DNA of 64,000 nucleotides from Modestobacter sp. VKM Ac-2982 (GCF_026967935.1 NZ_JAPVBL010000003.1:434001-498000); one strand, 5' to 3'; shown: positions 8,405-17,340, counted from the stretch's first letter. The notes: generated from the sequence alone by a model not told the origin. A program made the numbers and translations.

Positions 8405-9136
8405 TCAGCCCGAGCGGCCGGGCGGGGACGCGTCGTGCAGGATCTCGCGCACGTCGTCGGGCAGCGGATGGCGGCCGCTGGCCGAGTCGATGATCGCGAC
8501 CGCCACGTCGCGCACCTTGCGGTGCGTGTGGCTCGAGATGTGCGCCAGGAGGTCGAAGGCGACCTGGTCGCCGCAGCTCATCAGCAGCATGAGGATGCCC
8601 TTGGCCTGCTCGATCGCCGCGCGGCTCGCCATGGCGTTGCGCAGCTGCTCGACCTCGGTCTCCAGGTGGCGCACGTGCTCGTCGTCGGACTGGGGCAGGT
8701 GCGCCTCGGTGATGTCGACGACCAGGCCGGTGAGGGCCACCACGGCGCCCGAGGCGTCGGTCTCCGGTTCACAGACGAGCACCGCCGTCCGCTGCGCACC
8801 GTCGGCGCGCACGACCCGGTGCTCGCGGGAGACCGCGGTGCCGGTGGTGCCGGCGACCGCGAGGGCCTCCCGGATGGCGGGGCGGTCCTGTTCGTGCACG
8901 TGTGCCAGCAGCAGCTGCCCGGACGGCTCCGTCGAGCCGTCCGGCACGCCGTACAGGGCGTGGAGCTCCGGGGACCACCACCACCGTTCGGTGGTCAGGT
9001 CGCCGCGGAAACGGCCGGCCGGACGGGGGGCGGCGGAGTCGACGGTGTGGCGGCTGGGTTCGACCCGGCCGGCTGCCGGGCGCACCGGCGGGGCGACGGG
9101 GCTGGGGCGGCGGTGGAGTGCAGAGGGTGTGGTCAT
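8405..9136 (-). CDS. PAS and ANTAR domain signalling protein
   Basis: A 243-residue protein with two recognisable parts. A central PAS domain of the PAS_3 type ([17 protein letters not shown] to [14 protein letters not shown]) would sense a ligand or redox state. The C-terminal ANTAR domain, with a coiled lead-in ([22 protein letters not shown]), shows the diagnostic [20 protein letters not shown] and a following [25 protein letters not shown] domains bind paired RNA hairpins and prevent termination, so this is probably a post-transcriptional regulator. Its RNA target is unknown. ATG 9136 is chosen over the upstream start at 9205 because the extra residues are low-complexity and basic. Confidence 0.88.
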   Translation of the reverse strand: MTTPSALHRRPSPVAPPVRPAAGRVEPSRHTVDSAAPRPAGRFRGDLTTERWWWSPELHALYGVPDGSTEPSGQLLLAHVHEQDRPAIREALAVAGTTGTAVSREHRVVRADGAQRTAVLVCEPETDASGAVVALTGLVVDITEAHLPQSDDEHVRHLETEVEQLRNAMASRAAIEQAKGILMLLMSCGDQVAFDLLAHISSHTHRKVRDVAVAIIDSASGRHPLPDDVREILHDASPPGRSG

Positions 9137-9341
9137 GGCGTCGGCCGATTCTCTGGTGGCGCACCGGTGTCTTCGGTGGGGATCGCCGTGCCCGTGGTTT
9201 GACACGGACGATCCATCGAGCCGTCGGACTCGACCGCTTCAGTGCTCGCGAAGCTACCGCGCGTGCGGACGCCGTGCACGCACGTAGCGGGGGGGCGAAC
9301 CCGCCCCGGGCGGGTCTTACGGACGGTCATGACTCGATGAC
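9137..9341. other. Intergenic region upstream of the PAS-ANTAR gene
   Basis: About 205 bases. It should contain the promoter of the PAS-ANTAR gene, but I see no convincing -35/-10 pair. The side next to the MocR gene holds a terminator-like hairpin, listed separately. No open reading frame here looks real. Confidence 0.4.
9299..9315 (-). terminator. Probable terminator hairpin after the MocR-type gene
   Basis: ACCCGCC and GGCGGGT form a 7-bp all-GC stem with a 3-base loop, 27 bases beyond the MocR-type stop on its own strand. No U-tract follows, which is usual for actinobacterial terminators. Confidence 0.45.
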
Positions 9342-10796
9342 TCAGACGACGGTGGGCGCCGGAGCCGCCGGGTGCCTGCTGCCCGCGCCGCCCAGCGTCT
9401 CGGCGAGGCAGGCGAGCACGTCGACCGCGGCGCGCAGCTCCTCGACCGGTCGGGTGAAGGGCAGCCGCAGGTGGTCGTCGAAGGCGCGTCCGGTGCCGAA
9501 GGCCCGGCCCTCGGCCAGCAGCACTCCCCGGGGCGCCGCGCCGGCGACCAGGGCGGCCGAGCTCAGCCCCGGGGGCAGGGCGCACCACAGCGAGAGCCCG
9601 CCCGACGGGGGGTGCACCCGCCACTGCAGCAGCCGGCCGGCCAGCGCGCCCAGCAGCGCGTCCCGCTGGTTACGGAGCTGGTCGCGGCGCCAGGTCAGCA
9701 CGGCGTCGAGGTCCTGCACCAGGGTGGTGGCCGCGAGCTGATCGAGGAGGCCGACGGAGAGCTGGCGGCGCCCCAGCACCGCGCTCAGCCGTGCGGCCAG
9801 GGCGGCGTCGGTGCGCAGCCAGCCGATCCGCAACCCGCCCCAGACCGGCTTGGCCAGCCCGCCGACGGTCACCGTGGCGGCGTCCGGCAGCCCGGCGGCG
9901 TACGGGGGCAGCGGCCCCTCGTCCAGGTGGAGCTCGGCGCACGACTCGTCCACCAGCGTCAGCACGCCCTGCTGCCAGAGCGTCGCGGCCAGCCGGCGGC
10001 GCCCGGCGGCGGACAGTCGGGCGCCGGTCGGGTTGGTGAAGTCCGGGATGAGCACGGCCATCCGCGCGCCGCTCTGCCGCGCGGCGAGGTGGGCGGCCTC
10101 GACGAGGTCGTCGGGGCGGCGCTCGTCGACCGGCACGGGCACCAGCCGGGCGCCCACGCTCTCCACCAGGCGCAGAGCGCCGGGGTAGCTGGGGTGCTCG
10201 ACGAGCACCCGGTCACCCGGCTCCAGCAGGGCCTCGGCGACCACCGCCGAGGCGTCGCCGACGCCGGAGGTCACGACGACCTGGTCGGGGTCGGTCGGCA
10301 GGCCGCGGGCGGTGAACCGGTCGGCGATCGCGGCGCGCAGCTCGGGGAGGCCGCCCGGCGCGTACCCGTGGCCGGCGGTGTACGCCGGGAGCCGGTGCAC
10401 CGCCTGCTGGTAGGCCGGCTCCAGCTGCGGTGCCGCGGAGGGTGCTGCGTGTGCGAGGTCGATCAGGCCGGGGACGTCGCGGGGCAGCCAGCCGGCCGAG
10501 GACGAGTCCCCGCCGGGCACCTCGACCACCGTGCCCGACCCCTGCCGGGTCCGCGCCCACCCCTCCTCCCGCAGCACCCGGTAGGCCGAGGCGATGGTGA
10601 CCCGACTGGTGACCAGGGCCGTGGCGAGGTCTCGCTCGGCGGGCAGCCGGGTGCCCGCCGGGAGCTGACCGGCCAGCACGAGCTCACGGACCCGCCGCGC
10701 CAGCCCGGCGTACCGCGGGCCCGGCAGGGCCGTGACCGGCCCGATGAGCGCGGCGACCTCGCGCGCCGAAGTGGTCTGGGATGCGACGACTGGCAT
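9342..10796 (-). CDS. MocR-type regulator (GntR HTH + aminotransferase domain)
   Basis: A 484-residue fusion. The N-terminal GntR winged helix (about residues 20-90) reads RVRELVLAGQLPAGTRLPAERDLATAL then VTIASAYRVLREEGW. The C-terminal domain, about 370 residues, is a fold-type I aminotransferase, with the PLP-pocket Asp/Asn in VLIPDFTNPTGARLS and the Schiff-base Lys in TVGGLAKPVWGGLRIGW. MocR proteins use bound PLP or a PLP adduct to regulate vitamin B6, GABA or amino-acid genes. The target is probably the divergent promoter region, but the only divergent gene is a small unknown one. ATG 10796 is chosen because the upstream extension is Arg/Pro-rich and unlike any known N-terminus. Confidence 0.88.
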   Translation of the reverse strand: MPVVASQTTSAREVAALIGPVTALPGPRYAGLARRVRELVLAGQLPAGTRLPAERDLATALVTSRVTIASAYRVLREEGWARTRQGSGTVVEVPGGDSSSAGWLPRDVPGLIDLAHAAPSAAPQLEPAYQQAVHRLPAYTAGHGYAPGGLPELRAAIADRFTARGLPTDPDQVVVTSGVGDASAVVAEALLEPGDRVLVEHPSYPGALRLVESVGARLVPVPVDERRPDDLVEAAHLAARQSGARMAVLIPDFTNPTGARLSAAGRRRLAATLWQQGVLTLVDESCAELHLDEGPLPPYAAGLPDAATVTVGGLAKPVWGGLRIGWLRTDAALAARLSAVLGRRQLSVGLLDQLAATTLVQDLDAVLTWRRDQLRNQRDALLGALAGRLLQWRVHPPSGGLSLWCALPPGLSSAALVAGAAPRGVLLAEGRAFGTGRAFDDHLRLPFTRPVEELRAAVDVLACLAETLGGAGSRHPAAPAPTVV

Positions 10797-10856
10797 GGGG
10801 CCACTGTGCCGGATTGGCCTGCTCCGTGGTGCTGTTCTCGGTGCCAGTCTCGCCGC

Positions 10857-11177
10857 ATGACACCTGGAACCGGTCTCCTCGTCCTGATCGGACTGTTCCT
10901 CGCCCTGGGCGCCCTCGCCGCGCACACCCTGCTGGTGACCCTGCGCGGGGGGCTGGGGCCCGCTGATCCGCCGGCCAGTCACCCGCGGGTCGACCCGGCC
11001 GGCTTTCCGACGCCGTCGGAACCGCGGGGTGCGCTGCGCCGCCGTCCCCGGCCGGCCCGTCAGGCGGAGGGGCCCCGGCGCCGCAGCCGGCTCAGCGCGG
11101 CGAGGGCGGCGGCCGCCGTCCACACCGCGCGGGAGAGCCGGACCGCCCGGCGGATGTCCCCCCGCGCGGGGGGCTGA
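10857..11177 (+). CDS. Possible small single-helix membrane protein
   Basis: An open frame of 106 residues starting at ATG 10857, divergent from the MocR-type gene. Residues 5-30 (GTGLLVLIGLFLALGALAAH) form a clear membrane helix, and residues 31-65 are polar. The last 40 residues are very Arg/Ala-rich and lie opposite the 3' end of cobD, so they may be only an antisense shadow. If it is a gene, overlap with cobD by about 118 bases would be unusual. I rate it possible because the hydrophobic N-terminus lies outside the cobD overlap and sits where a MocR target might be expected. Confidence 0.35.
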   Translation: MTPGTGLLVLIGLFLALGALAAHTLLVTLRGGLGPADPPASHPRVDPAGFPTPSEPRGALRRRPRPARQAEGPRRRSRLSAARAAAAVHTARESRTARRMSPRAGG

Positions 11178-12013
11178 CCGTCGCCCAGCGTCGGTCGCTC
11201 CTCCACCCGGGCGCCGTAGACGTTGCGGCCGCCCAGCCGCAGGCCGAGGGCGCCGGCCAGCGCGGCCTCGCACCGGCCGGCGTTCGGGCTGGGGTGGGCG
11301 GCGCCGTCCCGCTGCCAGGCCCGCCAGGCGCCGGTGGGCGACCCGCCGGCCACCGGCGCGACCGCCACGGTCAGCGCGGCGGTGAACCGGGCCGGCAGCC
11401 AGTTCAGCACGTCGTCGAAGCGGGCCGCGGCCCAGCCGAAGCGGGCGTACCGCGGCGACCGGTACCCGACCATCGCATCGAGGGTGTTGGCCGCGCGGTA
11501 GGCCAGCAGCCCCGGCAGGCCGGCGACCGCGCCCCAGAACAGCGGGGCGACGGCGGCGTCCGAGGTGTTCTCCGCGACCGACTCCACGGTCGCCCGCACC
11601 AGCTCCGGCTCACCGAGACCGCTCGGGTCGCGGCCGGCCAGAGTCGGCAGGTGCGCCCGGGCGGCCGGCAGGTCCCCGGCGGCCAGGTGCCCCGCCATGG
11701 TGTCCGCCGCCCGGCCCAACGAGGTGCCGCCCAGCACGGCCCAGGTGGCCCCCGCGGTCACCACCGTCCGGGCGATCGGCCGGCCCGCGGTTCCCCGGTG
11801 CAGGACGGCGCCCAGGGCGGCCGCCGCCCCGACGCACACCGCGGTGTGGCCGGCGCCCGCCACCCGTGAGTCCCGCCAGACCGACCGCTCCAGCGCGGCG
11901 GCCGCCCGCCCGAAGCCGGCGACCGGGTGCCCCCGGCGCGGATCGCCCAGCAGCAGGTCGGCGAGGGCGCCGAGCACGAGCCCGGCGGCGGTCGGAGCGG
12001 GCCGGGTGCGCAT
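11060..12013 (-). CDS. cobD: Adenosylcobinamide-phosphate synthase (CobD/CbiB)
   Basis: A 317-residue integral membrane protein that joins (R)-1-aminopropan-2-ol or its phosphate to adenosylcobyrate. Family signatures are present: GALADLLLGDPRRGHPVAGFGR near the N-terminus, ATVESVAENTSDAAVAPLFWG in the middle, and YRAANTLDAMVGYRSPRYARFGWAAARFDD, followed by SPNAGRCEAALAGALGLRLGG. These match the CbiB/CobD family well. ATG 12013 is used; GTG 12022 would add three residues. It is divergent from peptide deformylase and stands apart from the other cobalamin genes. This is CobD in the CbiB sense, not the threonine-phosphate decarboxylase that has the same name in Salmonella. Confidence 0.92.
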   Translation of the reverse strand: MRTRPAPTAAGLVLGALADLLLGDPRRGHPVAGFGRAAAALERSVWRDSRVAGAGHTAVCVGAAAALGAVLHRGTAGRPIARTVVTAGATWAVLGGTSLGRAADTMAGHLAAGDLPAARAHLPTLAGRDPSGLGEPELVRATVESVAENTSDAAVAPLFWGAVAGLPGLLAYRAANTLDAMVGYRSPRYARFGWAAARFDDVLNWLPARFTAALTVAVAPVAGGSPTGAWRAWQRDGAAHPSPNAGRCEAALAGALGLRLGGRNVYGARVEERPTLGDGQPPARGDIRRAVRLSRAVWTAAAALAALSRLRRRGPSA

Positions 12014-12057
12014 CGCGGTCACTGTAGGCAGCGGGCAGGTCCTTAGGATCGACGGTC

Positions 12058-12615
12058 ATGCGCCTGCCCGGCCGTTACGACGGCGTCGCCCGGCCGATCG
12101 TCACCTACGGCAGCAACCCGGTGCTGCACCGGCCGTGCGCCCCGGTGACCGAGTTCGACCGGGAGCTGCGGCACCTGCTGCTGGACATGTTCGCGAGCAT
12201 GTCCGCCGCCGACGGTGTCGGGCTGGCGGCCAACCAGATCGGCGTCGACGCGCGGGTGTTCGTCATCGACTGCCCGGACGCCGACGGGGAGGACGTCGTC
12301 GGCTACGTGGTGAACCCGGTGCTGACGGTGCTCGACCCGGTCGGCGACGAGCCGGCGGTCGAGCTGACCGAGGAGGGCTGCCTGTCGGTGCCGGGCCCCT
12401 ACGCGGAGCTGGAGCGGGCCTTCCGCGCCCGGGTCGACGGCGTCGACGTGCACGGTCAGCCCACCGCGATCGAGGCGACCGGCATGGCCGCGCGCTGCCT
12501 CCAGCACGAGGTCGACCACCTCGAGGGCACCGTCTACGTCGACCGGCTGCCGGAGGAGACGCGTGAGCGGCTGCTGGCCGAGGCCGCCGGCCCTGAGGGC
12601 GACCTGCCCGCGTGA
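12058..12615 (+). CDS. def: Peptide deformylase
   Basis: A 185-residue metalloenzyme that removes the formyl group from the N-terminus of new proteins. All three diagnostic motifs are intact: GVGLAANQIG at residues 53-62, EGCLSVP at 106-112 (metal-ligand Cys108) and QHEVDHLEG at 149-157 (metal-ligand His150 and His154, catalytic Glu151). Length and spacing are ordinary. It starts at ATG 12058, divergent from cobD with about 45 bases between. Actinobacteria often carry two or three def genes, and this one is not next to fmt, so it may not be the main copy. Confidence 0.95.
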   Translation: MRLPGRYDGVARPIVTYGSNPVLHRPCAPVTEFDRELRHLLLDMFASMSAADGVGLAANQIGVDARVFVIDCPDADGEDVVGYVVNPVLTVLDPVGDEPAVELTEEGCLSVPGPYAELERAFRARVDGVDVHGQPTAIEATGMAARCLQHEVDHLEGTVYVDRLPEETRERLLAEAAGPEGDLPA

Positions 12616-12762
12616 GGGCCGAGGGAGCATCGCAGGGAGCGCCAGCGACCGAGGAGCGGACCGAGGTCCGTCATCACGCTTTCGGGGACACCGTGACGGC
12701 CGAGGGAGCATCGCAGCGAGCGCCAGCGAGCGAGGAGCGGATCGAGGCCGGTCCTCACGCCT
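12612..12762 (+). repeat. Imperfect 81-base tandem repeat after def
   Basis: Two copies of about 69 bases, at 12612-12680 and 12693-12761, lie 81 bases apart. Each holds GGGAGCATCGCAG, then GAGCGCCAGCGA and GAGGAGCGGA, with only about ten differences. The first copy begins at the def stop and the second ends shortly before cobL. AGCGAGCG-rich intergenic repeats of this style are common in GC-rich actinobacteria, but I cannot name this family. Confidence 0.7.
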
Positions 12763-12775
12763 TGGGCAGCTGGGC

Positions 12776-13987
12776 ATGAGCCGGTTCTCCGTCACGGTCG
12801 TCGGCGTGGGCGCCGACGGATGGGACGGGCTCTCCCCCGCCGCCCGGCGGGCGATCGCGGGGGCGGAGGTGGTGCGGGGGAGCGCCCGCCAGCTGGCCCT
12901 GGTGCCCCCGGACGTCGCCGCCGAGCGGGTGCCCTGGCCCTCGCCGATGGCGCCCGCCCTGGCTGCCCTGCCCGAGGCGCACCCGGGCCGGCGGGTGGCC
13001 GTGCTCGCCAGCGGCGACCCGATGCTCTCCGGCGTCGGCACCACGCTGGTCCGGCTGTTCGGCGCCGACGCCGTCCAGGTCGTGCCGCACCCGTCGTCGG
13101 TGACCCTGGCCTGCGCGCGGCTGGGCTGGGCGGTGGAGGGGACGACGGTGGTCTCCGTGGTCGGCCGGCCGGTGTCGCTGGTCCTCCCGCACGCCACGCC
13201 CGGCCGGCGGCTGCTGGTGCTGGGCTCGGACACCCGGACGCCGGCGGAGCTCGCCGCTCTGCTCGCCGGAGCCGGGTACGGCGCCAGCCGGTTCACCGCG
13301 CTCGCCCAGCTCGGCGGGCCCGCCGAGCGCCGGTTCACCGGCACCGCAGCCGACTGGCCCCATCCGGAGACCGACCCGCTCGTGCTCACCGCCGTCGAGG
13401 TGGTCGCCGACCCCGGCACCGTGCCGCTGCCGACCGTGCCGGGCCTGCCGGACGACGCCTACTCCTCCGACGGGCAGCTGACCAAGCGGGACGTCCGGGC
13501 GGTGACGCTCTCCCGGCTGGCCCCGCTGCCCGGCCAGTTGCTCTGGGACGTCGGCGCGGGCGCCGGCTCGGTCGGCATCGAGTGGATGCGGGTGCACCCC
13601 TCCTGCCGGGCGATCGCGGTGGAGTCCGACCCCGTGCGCGCCCAGCGGATCGGCCGGAACGCCGGCCGGCTCGGGGTGCCCGACCTGCAGGTGGTCGAGG
13701 GCCGGGCCCCCGATGCACTGCTCGGGCTGCCGCAGCCGGACGCCGTCTTCGTCGGGGGCGGGGCGACCACGCCGCTGCTGCTGGACACCGTCTGGGAGGC
13801 CCTCGCCCCGGGCGGCCGGCTGGTGGTCAACGCGGTCACGGTGCAGAGCGAGGCCGTGCTCGCCGAGTGGCACGGCCGCTGCGGCGGCTCGCTCACCCGA
13901 CTGTCGGTCGCGCAGGCCGAGCCGGTCGGCGGCTTCACCGGCTGGAAGCCCGCCATGCCCGTGACGATCTGGAGCGTGACCCGATGA
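12776..13987 (+). CDS. cobL: Precorrin-6Y C5,15-methyltransferase (decarboxylating)
   Basis: A 403-residue two-domain enzyme. It methylates C5 and C15 of the corrin ring with S-adenosylmethionine and decarboxylates the acetate side chain at C12. The N-terminal half is the CbiE-type tetrapyrrole methylase (VVGVGADGWDGLS; VAVLASGDPMLSGVGTTL). The C-terminal half is the CbiT-type methyltransferase (QLTKRDVRAVTLSRLAP; LLWDVGAGAGSVGIEW; AVESDPVRAQRIGRN; DAVFVGGGATTPLL). Both are complete. ATG 12776 follows the tandem repeat, and the stop overlaps the ATG of cobM. The large upstream open extension is repeat sequence and is not counted. Confidence 0.95.
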   Translation: MSRFSVTVVGVGADGWDGLSPAARRAIAGAEVVRGSARQLALVPPDVAAERVPWPSPMAPALAALPEAHPGRRVAVLASGDPMLSGVGTTLVRLFGADAVQVVPHPSSVTLACARLGWAVEGTTVVSVVGRPVSLVLPHATPGRRLLVLGSDTRTPAELAALLAGAGYGASRFTALAQLGGPAERRFTGTAADWPHPETDPLVLTAVEVVADPGTVPLPTVPGLPDDAYSSDGQLTKRDVRAVTLSRLAPLPGQLLWDVGAGAGSVGIEWMRVHPSCRAIAVESDPVRAQRIGRNAGRLGVPDLQVVEGRAPDALLGLPQPDAVFVGGGATTPLLLDTVWEALAPGGRLVVNAVTVQSEAVLAEWHGRCGGSLTRLSVAQAEPVGGFTGWKPAMPVTIWSVTR

Positions 13988-14724
13988 CCGTCCACTTCAT
14001 CGGCGCCGGGCCGGGTGCCGCCGATCTCGTCACGGTGCGGGCCGCCCGGCTGATCGCGTCGTCCCCGGTCTGCCTCTACGCCGGTGCCCTCGTGCCCCGC
14101 GATCTGCTGGACACCGCACCGGCGGGCGCCCGGCTGGTCGACACCGCGGACCTCGACCTGGACCAGATCACCGCGGAACTGGTCGCCGCGCACGAGGCCG
14201 GGCTGGACGTCGCCCGGCTGCACTCCGGCGACCCCTCGGTGTACAGCGCCATGGCCGAGCAGATGCGCCGGCTGGACGCGGCCGGGGTGCCCTACGACGT
14301 CGTCCCCGGGGTGCCCGCGTTCGCCGCGGCGGCCGCGTCGCTGAAGCGCGAGCTGACCGTGCCGGGGGTGGCGCAGACCGTCGTCCTCACCCGGACGTCG
14401 GCGCGGTCGACGCCGATGCCACCGGGGGAGACCCTCGCCGCCTACGCGGCGACCGGCGCGACCCTGGTGCTGCACCTGGCCGTGCAGCGGATGGACGACC
14501 TCGCCCCGGAGCTGGCCGCGCACTACGGCGCGGACTGCCCGGTGGCGGTGGTGGCCAAGGCCAGCCGGGACGACGAGCTGGTGTTGCGGGGCACGCTCGC
14601 CGACATCGCCCAGCAGGTCAGCGCGGCCGGTGTGCGGCGGACGGCGGTGGTGGTCGTCGGCCGGGTGCTGGCCGCCGAGCAGTTCCTGGACAGCCACCTC
14701 TACTCGACCACCCGGACCCGATGA
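13984..14724 (+). CDS. cobM: Precorrin-4 C11-methyltransferase
   Basis: A 246-residue S-adenosylmethionine-dependent tetrapyrrole methylase acting at C11 of precorrin-4. The family blocks are present: VHFIGAGPGAADLVTVRAAR at the start, CLYAGALVP, then ARLHSGDPSVYSAMAEQMR and YDVVPGVPAFAAAAASLKRE with the late ELTVPGV, which separates CobM/CbiF from other ring methylases. It starts at the ATGA overlap with cobL and ends two bases before the convergent cbiD stop. Confidence 0.95.
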   Translation: MTVHFIGAGPGAADLVTVRAARLIASSPVCLYAGALVPRDLLDTAPAGARLVDTADLDLDQITAELVAAHEAGLDVARLHSGDPSVYSAMAEQMRRLDAAGVPYDVVPGVPAFAAAAASLKRELTVPGVAQTVVLTRTSARSTPMPPGETLAAYAATGATLVLHLAVQRMDDLAPELAAHYGADCPVAVVAKASRDDELVLRGTLADIAQQVSAAGVRRTAVVVVGRVLAAEQFLDSHLYSTTRTR

Positions 14725-14726
14725 GT

Positions 14727-15809
14727 TCAGCCGCGGCCGACGATGGTGCCGGCGCGGTCGATCACCACGACGTCGACCTCGACCGGGGCGCCGAGCAGCA
14801 CGCCCTCCGCGGTGCGGCGCGCCCCGACGGCGACCAGGTCGCCCAGCGGGAACCCGGCGGCGGTGCACTGGTGCAGTGCGTCCAGCGCGGTGTTCGCCTC
14901 CCGCACGCCCTCGACCAGCGCCGGTGCGCCGCCGGCCTCGGCGACCAGGGTGGCCAGCGCGGTGAACGACACCTGCGACCGGGCCGAGTGCAGGTCCAGG
15001 TGCCCCTCGGCGAGCTTGGCCAGCTTGCCGATGCCGCCGGCCACGGTCAGCCGCGGCACCGGGTGCCGGCGCAGGTACTTCAGCACCGCGCCGGCGAAGT
15101 CGCCCATGTCCAGCAGCGCGTCCTCGGGCAGGCCGTGGAGCTCCTGGGCCACCCGCTCACTGGTCGACCCGGTGCACCCGGCGACGTGCTCCCGCCCGGC
15201 GGCGCGGGCCACGTCGATGCCGCGGCGGATCGAGTCGATCCAGGACGAGCACGAGTAGGGGACGACGACCCCCGTCGTCCCGAGGATCGACAGGCCACCG
15301 AGGATGCCCAGCCGCGGGTTCCAGGTCCTGCGGGCCAGCTCGGCGCCGTTCTCCACCGACACCTCCACGACGACGTCCCCGCTGCCGCCGTGCCGCTGCG
15401 CGACCGCGGCGACGTGCTCGCGGATGAACTGGCGCGGCATCGGGTTGATCGCCGGCTCGCCGACGGCCAGCGGCAGGCCGGGCTTGGTGACCGTGCCGAC
15501 GCCCTCGCCGGCCCGGAAGAGCACGCCGCTGCCCGGGGCGCCGTGGGTGATGCGGGCGGAGACCAGCGCGCCGTGGGTGACGTCGGGGTCGTCGCCGGCG
15601 TCCTTGACGATGCTGACGGTGGCGGCGTCCTCGGCGAGCTCCTCCTTCGCCAGGGCGAAGGACGGGTGCCTGTCGTTGGGCAGGTCGATCGTGACCGGGT
15701 CGGGGAACTCGCCGGTGAGCAGCGCGGTGTAGGCGGCGGTGGTGGCCGCGGTCGCGCAGGCGCCCGTCGTCCAGCCGTGCCGCAGCCCTGCGCTGCCGTC
15801 CCTGCTCAC
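14727..15809 (-). CDS. cbiD: Cobalt-precorrin-5B C1-methyltransferase (CbiD)
   Basis: A 360-residue protein of the CbiD family, which methylates C1 during ring contraction in the anaerobic route. Near the N-terminus it shows the strongly conserved LRHGWTTGACATAATTAAY. Other markers are SVENGAELARRTWNPRLGI, GGLSILGTTGVVVPYSCSSW and GCTGSTSERVAQ. GTG 15809 has GGAGG eight bases upstream, better than GTG 15824. Its presence with CobG, CobN and CobIJ indicates a mixed pathway in which CbiD takes the place of CobF. It converges on cobM and is divergent from cobK. Confidence 0.93.
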   Translation of the reverse strand: MSRDGSAGLRHGWTTGACATAATTAAYTALLTGEFPDPVTIDLPNDRHPSFALAKEELAEDAATVSIVKDAGDDPDVTHGALVSARITHGAPGSGVLFRAGEGVGTVTKPGLPLAVGEPAINPMPRQFIREHVAAVAQRHGGSGDVVVEVSVENGAELARRTWNPRLGILGGLSILGTTGVVVPYSCSSWIDSIRRGIDVARAAGREHVAGCTGSTSERVAQELHGLPEDALLDMGDFAGAVLKYLRRHPVPRLTVAGGIGKLAKLAEGHLDLHSARSQVSFTALATLVAEAGGAPALVEGVREANTALDALHQCTAAGFPLGDLVAVGARRTAEGVLLGAPVEVDVVVIDRAGTIVGRG

Positions 15810-15904
15810 GGGACCATCCTCCACGGCGATCCAGCGACGACCTGTCGACGCCTCGCCCGCCGGGCAGGCGTGGACGACTCGACACTCGGCGACGGGGGGA
15901 CGGC

Positions 15905-16636
15905 GTGACCGGTCAGGTGCTGGTGCTCGGGGGCACCGGGGAGGCCCGGCGGCTGGCCGCGGCGCTGGTCGGGGCGGGTGTCGACGTGCTGTCCTCGCTG
16001 GCCGGGCGGGTCGCCGACCCGGTGCTGCCGCCGGGCGCCGTGCGGATCGGCGGGTTCGGTGGCGCCGACGGGCTGACCGCCTGGCTGGCCGAGCACCGGC
16101 CGCGGGCGGTGGTCGACGCCACCCATCCGTTCGCCGCGCAGATCACCGCCTCCGCCGCGGTCGCCGCGGCCGCGCACGGGACCCCGCTGCTGCGGCTGCA
16201 GCGGCCCGGCTGGACGGCGCAACCCGGGGACCGCTGGCGACATGTCGACTCGTTGGCCGCGGCGGCCGAGGCGGTGGCCGGGTACCGCAGCGTCTTCCTC
16301 ACCACCGGCCGGCAGGGCGTCGGGGCGTTCGCCGCCCTCCCGGGCCGGGTGCTGGTCCGCTCGGTCGACCCGCCGGACGAGCCGCTGCCGGCCGGCGCGA
16401 CCCTGCTGCTGGACCGCGGGCCGTTCAGCCTGGCCGACGAGCTGGCGCTGCTGCACGAGCACGACGTGGACGTCGTCGTCACCAAGGACTCCGGCGGCGC
16501 CCTGACCGAGGCGAAGCTCGTCGCCGCTCGAGAGCTCGGCATCCCGGTGGTGCTCGTCCGCCGCCCACCGCTGCCGCCCGGGGTGGAGACGGTGGACACC
16601 GTCGAGGATGCGCTCACCTGGGTGCTGCGGCGATGA
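15905..16636 (+). CDS. cobK: Precorrin-6A reductase
   Basis: A 243-residue NADPH-dependent enzyme that reduces precorrin-6A to precorrin-6B. It begins VLVLGGTGEARRLAAAL, the nucleotide-binding motif of the CobK/CbiJ family. It keeps VVDATHPFAAQITASA, the reductase signature VFLTTGRQGVGAFAAL and the late VTKDSGGALTEAKLVAARE. GTG 15905 is chosen. The gene overlaps the following HAD hydrolase by 4 bases (ATGA), so the two are probably co-translated. Confidence 0.93.
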   Translation: MTGQVLVLGGTGEARRLAAALVGAGVDVLSSLAGRVADPVLPPGAVRIGGFGGADGLTAWLAEHRPRAVVDATHPFAAQITASAAVAAAAHGTPLLRLQRPGWTAQPGDRWRHVDSLAAAAEAVAGYRSVFLTTGRQGVGAFAALPGRVLVRSVDPPDEPLPAGATLLLDRGPFSLADELALLHEHDVDVVVTKDSGGALTEAKLVAARELGIPVVLVRRPPLPPGVETVDTVEDALTWVLRR

Positions 16637-17274
16637 GGCTGGTGCTCTTCGACCTCGACGGCACCCTGGTCGACTCGTCCCCGGGCATCTGGGCCTCGAT
16701 CCGGGTCGCTGCCGCCGAGCTCGGCCTGCCCGAGCCGACCACCGACCAGCTGCGGTCGATGGTCGGGCCGCCGCTGTGGGAGGGGTTCGCCGGCGCCTTC
16801 GGCATCGGTGGGGACGACGTCGACCGGGCGGTGGCCGCATACCGCGCGCACTACACGGCCGGGGCGATGCTGGCGGCGCCGGTCTACCCGGGCATCGCGG
16901 AGCTGCTGTCCGGGCTCCGGGCCGACGGCGCCACGCTGGCCGTGGCGACCAGCAAGCCCGAGCCGTTCGCGCTGCGCATCCTGGCGCACGTGGGGCTGTT
17001 GCCGGAGTTCGCGAGCGTGCACGGCGCCACGCTGGACGGCGCCGTGCGGCACAAGGAGCAGGTGGTCGCCGCGGCGCTGGCCGCCCACCCGGACGGCGAC
17101 CGGCCGGTCCTGATCGGCGACCGGTCGCACGACGTGCTCGGTGCCCGGGTGCACGGCCTGCCCTGCATCGGCGCCGGCTGGGGGCCGGCCTCGCCCGGTG
17201 AGCTCGCCGCCGCCGGTGCGGCGGCGGTCGCCGCCACCCCGGCCGACGTCCGAACGGCGCTCGCCACGGTCTGA
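16633..17274 (+). CDS. HAD-family phosphatase (Gph-like)
   Basis: A 213-residue haloacid-dehalogenase hydrolase, subfamily I, with a helical cap. The motifs are FDLDGTLVDSS at residues 5-15 (nucleophile Asp6, acid Asp8), motif II Thr in LAVATSKPEP, motif III Lys in VRHKEQVV and motif IV in VLIGDRSHDVLGA. It resembles phosphoglycolate phosphatase and 5'-nucleotidase-type members. The substrate is unknown, and coupling to cobK does not by itself imply a role in cobalamin synthesis. The start overlaps the cobK stop. Confidence 0.85.
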   Translation: MRLVLFDLDGTLVDSSPGIWASIRVAAAELGLPEPTTDQLRSMVGPPLWEGFAGAFGIGGDDVDRAVAAYRAHYTAGAMLAAPVYPGIAELLSGLRADGATLAVATSKPEPFALRILAHVGLLPEFASVHGATLDGAVRHKEQVVAAALAAHPDGDRPVLIGDRSHDVLGARVHGLPCIGAGWGPASPGELAAAGAAAVAATPADVRTALATV

Positions 17275-17340
17275 GCCGGGGAGGGTGTCGGCGCCCCGGC
17301 AGTGGGTGCACCGTCCGGGCACGACGGTCGCCCCGGGGAT

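Noticed and set aside
12612..12762. Tandem repeats after def as a minimal CRISPR array.
   Set aside because: Two long units of 69 bases with a 12-base gap do not fit CRISPR repeat and spacer lengths.
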